Assembly: GCA_013042125.1 (NCBI GenBank)
Contig: JABDQS010000060.1
Location: 1 to 8,710 of the forward strand
DNA from: Eudoraea sp.
Lineage (GTDB): Bacteria; Bacteroidota; Bacteroidia; Flavobacteriales; Flavobacteriaceae
Length of the DNA stretch: 8,710 nucleotides
Reading direction: 5' to 3'
Shown: positions 6,344 through 8,710 of the stretch, piece by piece
Position numbering within the stretch: position 1 is the first letter of the stretch
Layout: each line of letters begins with the position of its first letter
Notes under the pieces: generated by a model
What the model was told of the DNA's origin: nothing
The model's input: only the letters and a program-made list of their open reading frames with translations
Database searches by the model: none
Position numbers and translations under genes: made by a program

Positions 6344-7852
6344 ATGGTTCAAATTAGTTCCCTGATAGTATTTAATAAACTTCTCGTTCATGAACTCACC
6401 ATAGAACCGAAAAGGGTGAAAGCAACGTATACGGTTGTAAAAAAAGATGGGAGTGAAGTAAGTAATCAGTTGATCTACTCTTACAATTCCCCTTACTTTG
6501 ATGTAAAGAATGGTATGGATGTGAACCTGGCTTCTATGATGGTAGCTCAGGTTGCTTTGAATTACGGCCTTTTTTGCGAAGAAATAGTTTTTGACGGACT
6601 TTATGATCATGCCGATCAGCGTTTTCTCAAAGACATGATGGAAAATACGTCCAGGGAGATCCTGGTTTTGAAGTTCTACGGAAAGAACGAATTCCTAAAG
6701 CCACCCTATAATGCCATAGAATTAGAAACTCTTTCCGAATACACGGCTGCAAAGATCACATTTACCAACTCTCATTTTCAAGGCCTGCAAGTACCGCGAT
6801 CCGAGCTGTATCCAAAAGAGAATGACTATGTCATTTTAAGCAGTGGCGGCAAGGACAGCCTGCTTAGCTATGGCCTCATTAAGGAAATAGGCGTTCCCCA
6901 TCCGGTGTTTATAAATGAGTCGGGTCGGCACTGGTTCACTGTGGTCAATGCTTATGACCATTATGAGGAAATTGAACCCAATACAGTTAAGCCCTGGTGC
7001 AATAGTGACCGGATCTTTAACTGGATGGTAAAACAAATGCCATTCATCAAAGAGAATTTTCAGCAGATCAGGGCCGATATCTATCCAATCCGACTATGGA
7101 CAGTAGCCGTTTTTCTTTTTGGAACTCTGCCAGTGGCTTTAAAAAGGGGTGCAGGAAATATTCTGATCGGGAATGAATACGATACTACTGTGAAAGGAAA
7201 TCATCACGGAATTTCACATTACCACGGATTGTATGATCAGAGCAAGTATTTTGACAATGCACTAACACGCTATTACCAAAAAAAGGGATGGAACATAAAA
7301 CAGTACTCTATATTACGATCCTTATCTGAGCTGTTGATCCTAAAGATCTTGGTGAAAAGGTACCCGGACCTGCAGCAATATCAGGTTTCCTGTCATGCGG
7401 CCCATTCTGAAAATGGTAAAATGCTGCCATGTGGGGTCTGTGAAAAATGCAGGAGGATCATCGGGATGCTTATGGCCCTGGATGAAGACCCAAAGAGATG
7501 CGGGTATACCGGGGATCAGATAAAAAAAGGATTACTTGCACTAGAAAATAGGGGTGTAAAGCAATTGGGAAGCGATGCGGCCCATTTGTATTTCTTATTA
7601 GTATCAAAAGGATTGATAGAAGCTACGGAACATACCAGAAAACTGGCTAAAAAACATGAGGAGATAGTCTCTCTTCGATTTGATAGAGAACGCAGTGATA
7701 TTACCGATATCCCTGTTCATATTCGAATACCACTGCTTACTATTCTTAAAGAATATTCCGAAGGAAGTGTGATGCTTCATGATCGGAAATGGCATACTTT
7801 TACGCTCGATAAAAGCTATTTAGAGCGACCTTACTTTTTAATAAAAAAATGA
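6344..7852 (+). CDS. MurL-like PP-loop ATP pyrophosphatase, possible ATP-dependent epimerase
   Basis: A 502-residue two-domain protein. Residues 1-155 form an N-terminal domain without a signal peptide. From about 160 a PP-loop domain begins: ILSSGGKDSLLSYG carries the SGGKDS signature (167-172), the site where enzymes split ATP to AMP and PPi. Next come GNEYD (276-280), a His-rich GNHHGISHYHG (285-295), YSILRSLSEL (321-330) and a four-cysteine cluster C350-x12-C363-x2-C366-x2-C369, as in QueC-type zinc sites. From memory, the order and wording of these blocks resemble MurL, which epimerises the terminal L-Glu of UDP-MurNAc-L-Ala-L-Glu at the cost of ATP. No MurD2 partner gene is visible here. 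QueC-like modification enzymes are the other reading. A 94-bp gap precedes it, so it may have its own promoter. Its TGA overlaps the next ATG (ATGA, 7849-7852). Confidence 0.85.
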   Translation: MVQISSLIVFNKLLVHELTIEPKRVKATYTVVKKDGSEVSNQLIYSYNSPYFDVKNGMDVNLASMMVAQVALNYGLFCEEIVFDGLYDHADQRFLKDMMENTSREILVLKFYGKNEFLKPPYNAIELETLSEYTAAKITFTNSHFQGLQVPRSELYPKENDYVILSSGGKDSLLSYGLIKEIGVPHPVFINESGRHWFTVVNAYDHYEEIEPNTVKPWCNSDRIFNWMVKQMPFIKENFQQIRADIYPIRLWTVAVFLFGTLPVALKRGAGNILIGNEYDTTVKGNHHGISHYHGLYDQSKYFDNALTRYYQKKGWNIKQYSILRSLSELLILKILVKRYPDLQQYQVSCHAAHSENGKMLPCGVCEKCRRIIGMLMALDEDPKRCGYTGDQIKKGLLALENRGVKQLGSDAAHLYFLLVSKGLIEATEHTRKLAKKHEEIVSLRFDRERSDITDIPVHIRIPLLTILKEYSEGSVMLHDRKWHTFTLDKSYLERPYFLIKK

Positions 7853-8652
7853 TGAGTTCAAAAAAACATAATCCCACATTTATGTGGGAAGAAATGACCT
7901 GGCCCGAGATCGAGGCATACCTTAAAACCGTTGATACGGTCATCTTACCCTGTGGAGCCATTGAGCAGCACGGCCCTCATTTACCTGTAGATGTAGATTA
8001 TTATGATGCAAAATATATGGCTGCAAAAGTTGCTGAAGCTTGTGAAGATCCGAAGCCACTTGTATTGCCTCCAATTCCTTTTGGGGTTTCTTACCACCAC
8101 GAGGCCTTTAAAGGCACCTTAAGTGTTACCAACGATGCCCTGTCCAGATTTGTTTATGATATTGGGATGAGCCTGGCTAAAAATGGTATCAAAAAGATCA
8201 TCATCCTTAACGGGCATGGCGATAATGCACCAACTTTGACATATGCCGCACAGATGATCAATCGCGATGCACATATTTTTGTGTGTGTGGACACAGGTGA
8301 AAGTAGTGACATAGACCTTTACGATCTAATTGATACACCAAATGACATTCATGCAGGTGAAATTGAGACCAGTACCTCACTGGCCATTCGACCCCATATG
8401 GTGCAGATGGACAAGGCAGTTAATGAAACCTTGAAATTTGGAAGTAAATTTTTGGATTTCGATGACGTACGTAGCGTAAATTGGTATGTTAGGACTGACA
8501 AGATCTCGGAAAGCGGTGTCATGGGCGATCCTACCAAAGCTACAGCCGAAAAAGGAAAAAAAATGTGGGAATTAATGATTCATCACATGGTGCATCTTGT
8601 AGAATCAATTAAGAATACACCACTGGAAGATCTGTATCAAAAAAGTTATTAA
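7849..8652 (+). CDS. Creatininase-family metal-dependent amidohydrolase
   Basis: A 267-residue cytoplasmic protein of the creatininase family, metal enzymes that hydrolyse cyclic or linear amide bonds (creatinine, formamides) or, in MftE, a peptide bond. The metal motif GAIEQHGPHLPVDVD (36-50) supplies Glu39, His41 and Asp50. NGHGDN (121-126) supplies His123. HAGEIETS (168-175) and GVMGDPTKAT (223-232) are further family signatures. In most family members the second motif reads NGHGGN, whereas creatininase proper has Glu as a metal ligand there; Asp125 here could therefore take part in metal binding. True creatininase activity is not implied. The start is one of two adjacent ATGs (7849 or 7852); the first overlaps the stop of the PP-loop gene. 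The TAA stop shares a base with the following ATG. The length is typical, and the protein appears intact. Confidence 0.92.
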   Translation: MMSSKKHNPTFMWEEMTWPEIEAYLKTVDTVILPCGAIEQHGPHLPVDVDYYDAKYMAAKVAEACEDPKPLVLPPIPFGVSYHHEAFKGTLSVTNDALSRFVYDIGMSLAKNGIKKIIILNGHGDNAPTLTYAAQMINRDAHIFVCVDTGESSDIDLYDLIDTPNDIHAGEIETSTSLAIRPHMVQMDKAVNETLKFGSKFLDFDDVRSVNWYVRTDKISESGVMGDPTKATAEKGKKMWELMIHHMVHLVESIKNTPLEDLYQKSY

Positions 8653-8710
8653 TGACGATAACCAGGGTTTCCTACGAAAGAATAGATCTCCAGTTATCTA
8701 TCCCTTATAC
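8652..8710 (+). CDS. Start of a probable enolase-superfamily dipeptide epimerase, cut by the window end
   Basis: Only 19 codons and two bases are visible, reading MTITRVSYERIDLQLSIPY. This matches the usual N-terminus of dipeptide epimerases and related mandelate-racemase/enolase-superfamily enzymes, which begin with a short strand of the type KITRIE, then a run ending in LxxPF or LxxPY. Its ATG shares one base with the TAA of the creatininase-family gene (TAATG), so translation is probably coupled. Such enzymes epimerise L-Ala-D/L-Glu and similar dipeptides, and DgcA, the N-acetyl-Glu racemase partner of DgcN, belongs to the same superfamily. The catalytic lysines lie beyond the window. The gene itself is well supported by position; the family is a moderate call from few residues. 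Confidence 0.6.
   Translation, partial: MTITRVSYERIDLQLSIPY

Noticed and set aside
6257..6610. 117-residue minus-strand open frame across the gap and start of the PP-loop gene
   Set aside because: Most of it overlaps the well-supported PP-loop gene on the other strand, and its translation shows no recognisable domain. The same holds for the other antisense or shifted frames, such as 1749-1952, 4260-4526 and 4757-5047.
6344..7852. QueC-like component of an antiphage system (Qat or CBASS Cap9 type)
   Set aside because: The cysteine cluster and PP-loop fit QueC relatives, but no nuclease, ATPase, cyclase or other defence gene is nearby. The neighbours are amino-acid and amide metabolism enzymes, and the other motif blocks recall MurL more.

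Overview
The window looks like chromosomal DNA from a member of the Bacteroidota, most likely a Flavobacteriia-type (probably marine) bacterium. The reasons are AT-rich intergenic DNA, essentially no Shine-Dalgarno sequences, short AT-rich leaders, a lipoprotein with an acidic stretch just after the lipobox cysteine, and the style of the proteins. This placement is inference from composition and protein character; there is no rRNA or marker gene to prove it. No tRNA, rRNA, CRISPR array, insertion sequence or phage gene was seen.

Left part (1-3890): the C-terminal 390 residues of a beta-CASP metallo-beta-lactamase-fold RNase (its start lies before base 1), a 139-residue helical protein of unknown function, and a 212-residue secreted lipoprotein resembling the DUF4136 style. 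These all read rightward. A leftward cardiolipin synthase (PLD superfamily, two HKD motifs) converges on the lipoprotein gene with only 42 bp between the stops. These look like ordinary housekeeping or envelope genes with no obvious shared job.

Right part (4107-8710): a rightward cluster of at least five genes, divergent from cls across a 216-bp control region. In order: a threonine-synthase-like PLP enzyme; a DUF1611 P-loop protein (the family of the D-glutamate N-acetyltransferase DgcN); a 502-residue PP-loop ATP pyrophosphatase whose layout recalls MurL, the ATP-dependent UDP-MurNAc-L-Ala-L-Glu epimerase; a creatininase-family metal amidohydrolase; and the first 19 codons of a gene whose N-terminus looks like an enolase-superfamily dipeptide epimerase. 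The first two genes are 10 bp apart. The last three are joined by stop/start overlaps (ATGA, then TAATG), so they are probably co-translated.

Taken together, the right-hand genes suggest chemistry on amino acids or small peptides with a change of stereocentre: one enzyme that would activate a carboxylate with ATP, one metal-dependent epimerase, an N-acyl-transfer or P-loop enzyme, an amide hydrolase and a PLP enzyme. The combination does not match a complete pathway I know. It is the part of the window most likely to be an undescribed system. Family assignments come from motifs and memory, not from database searches.
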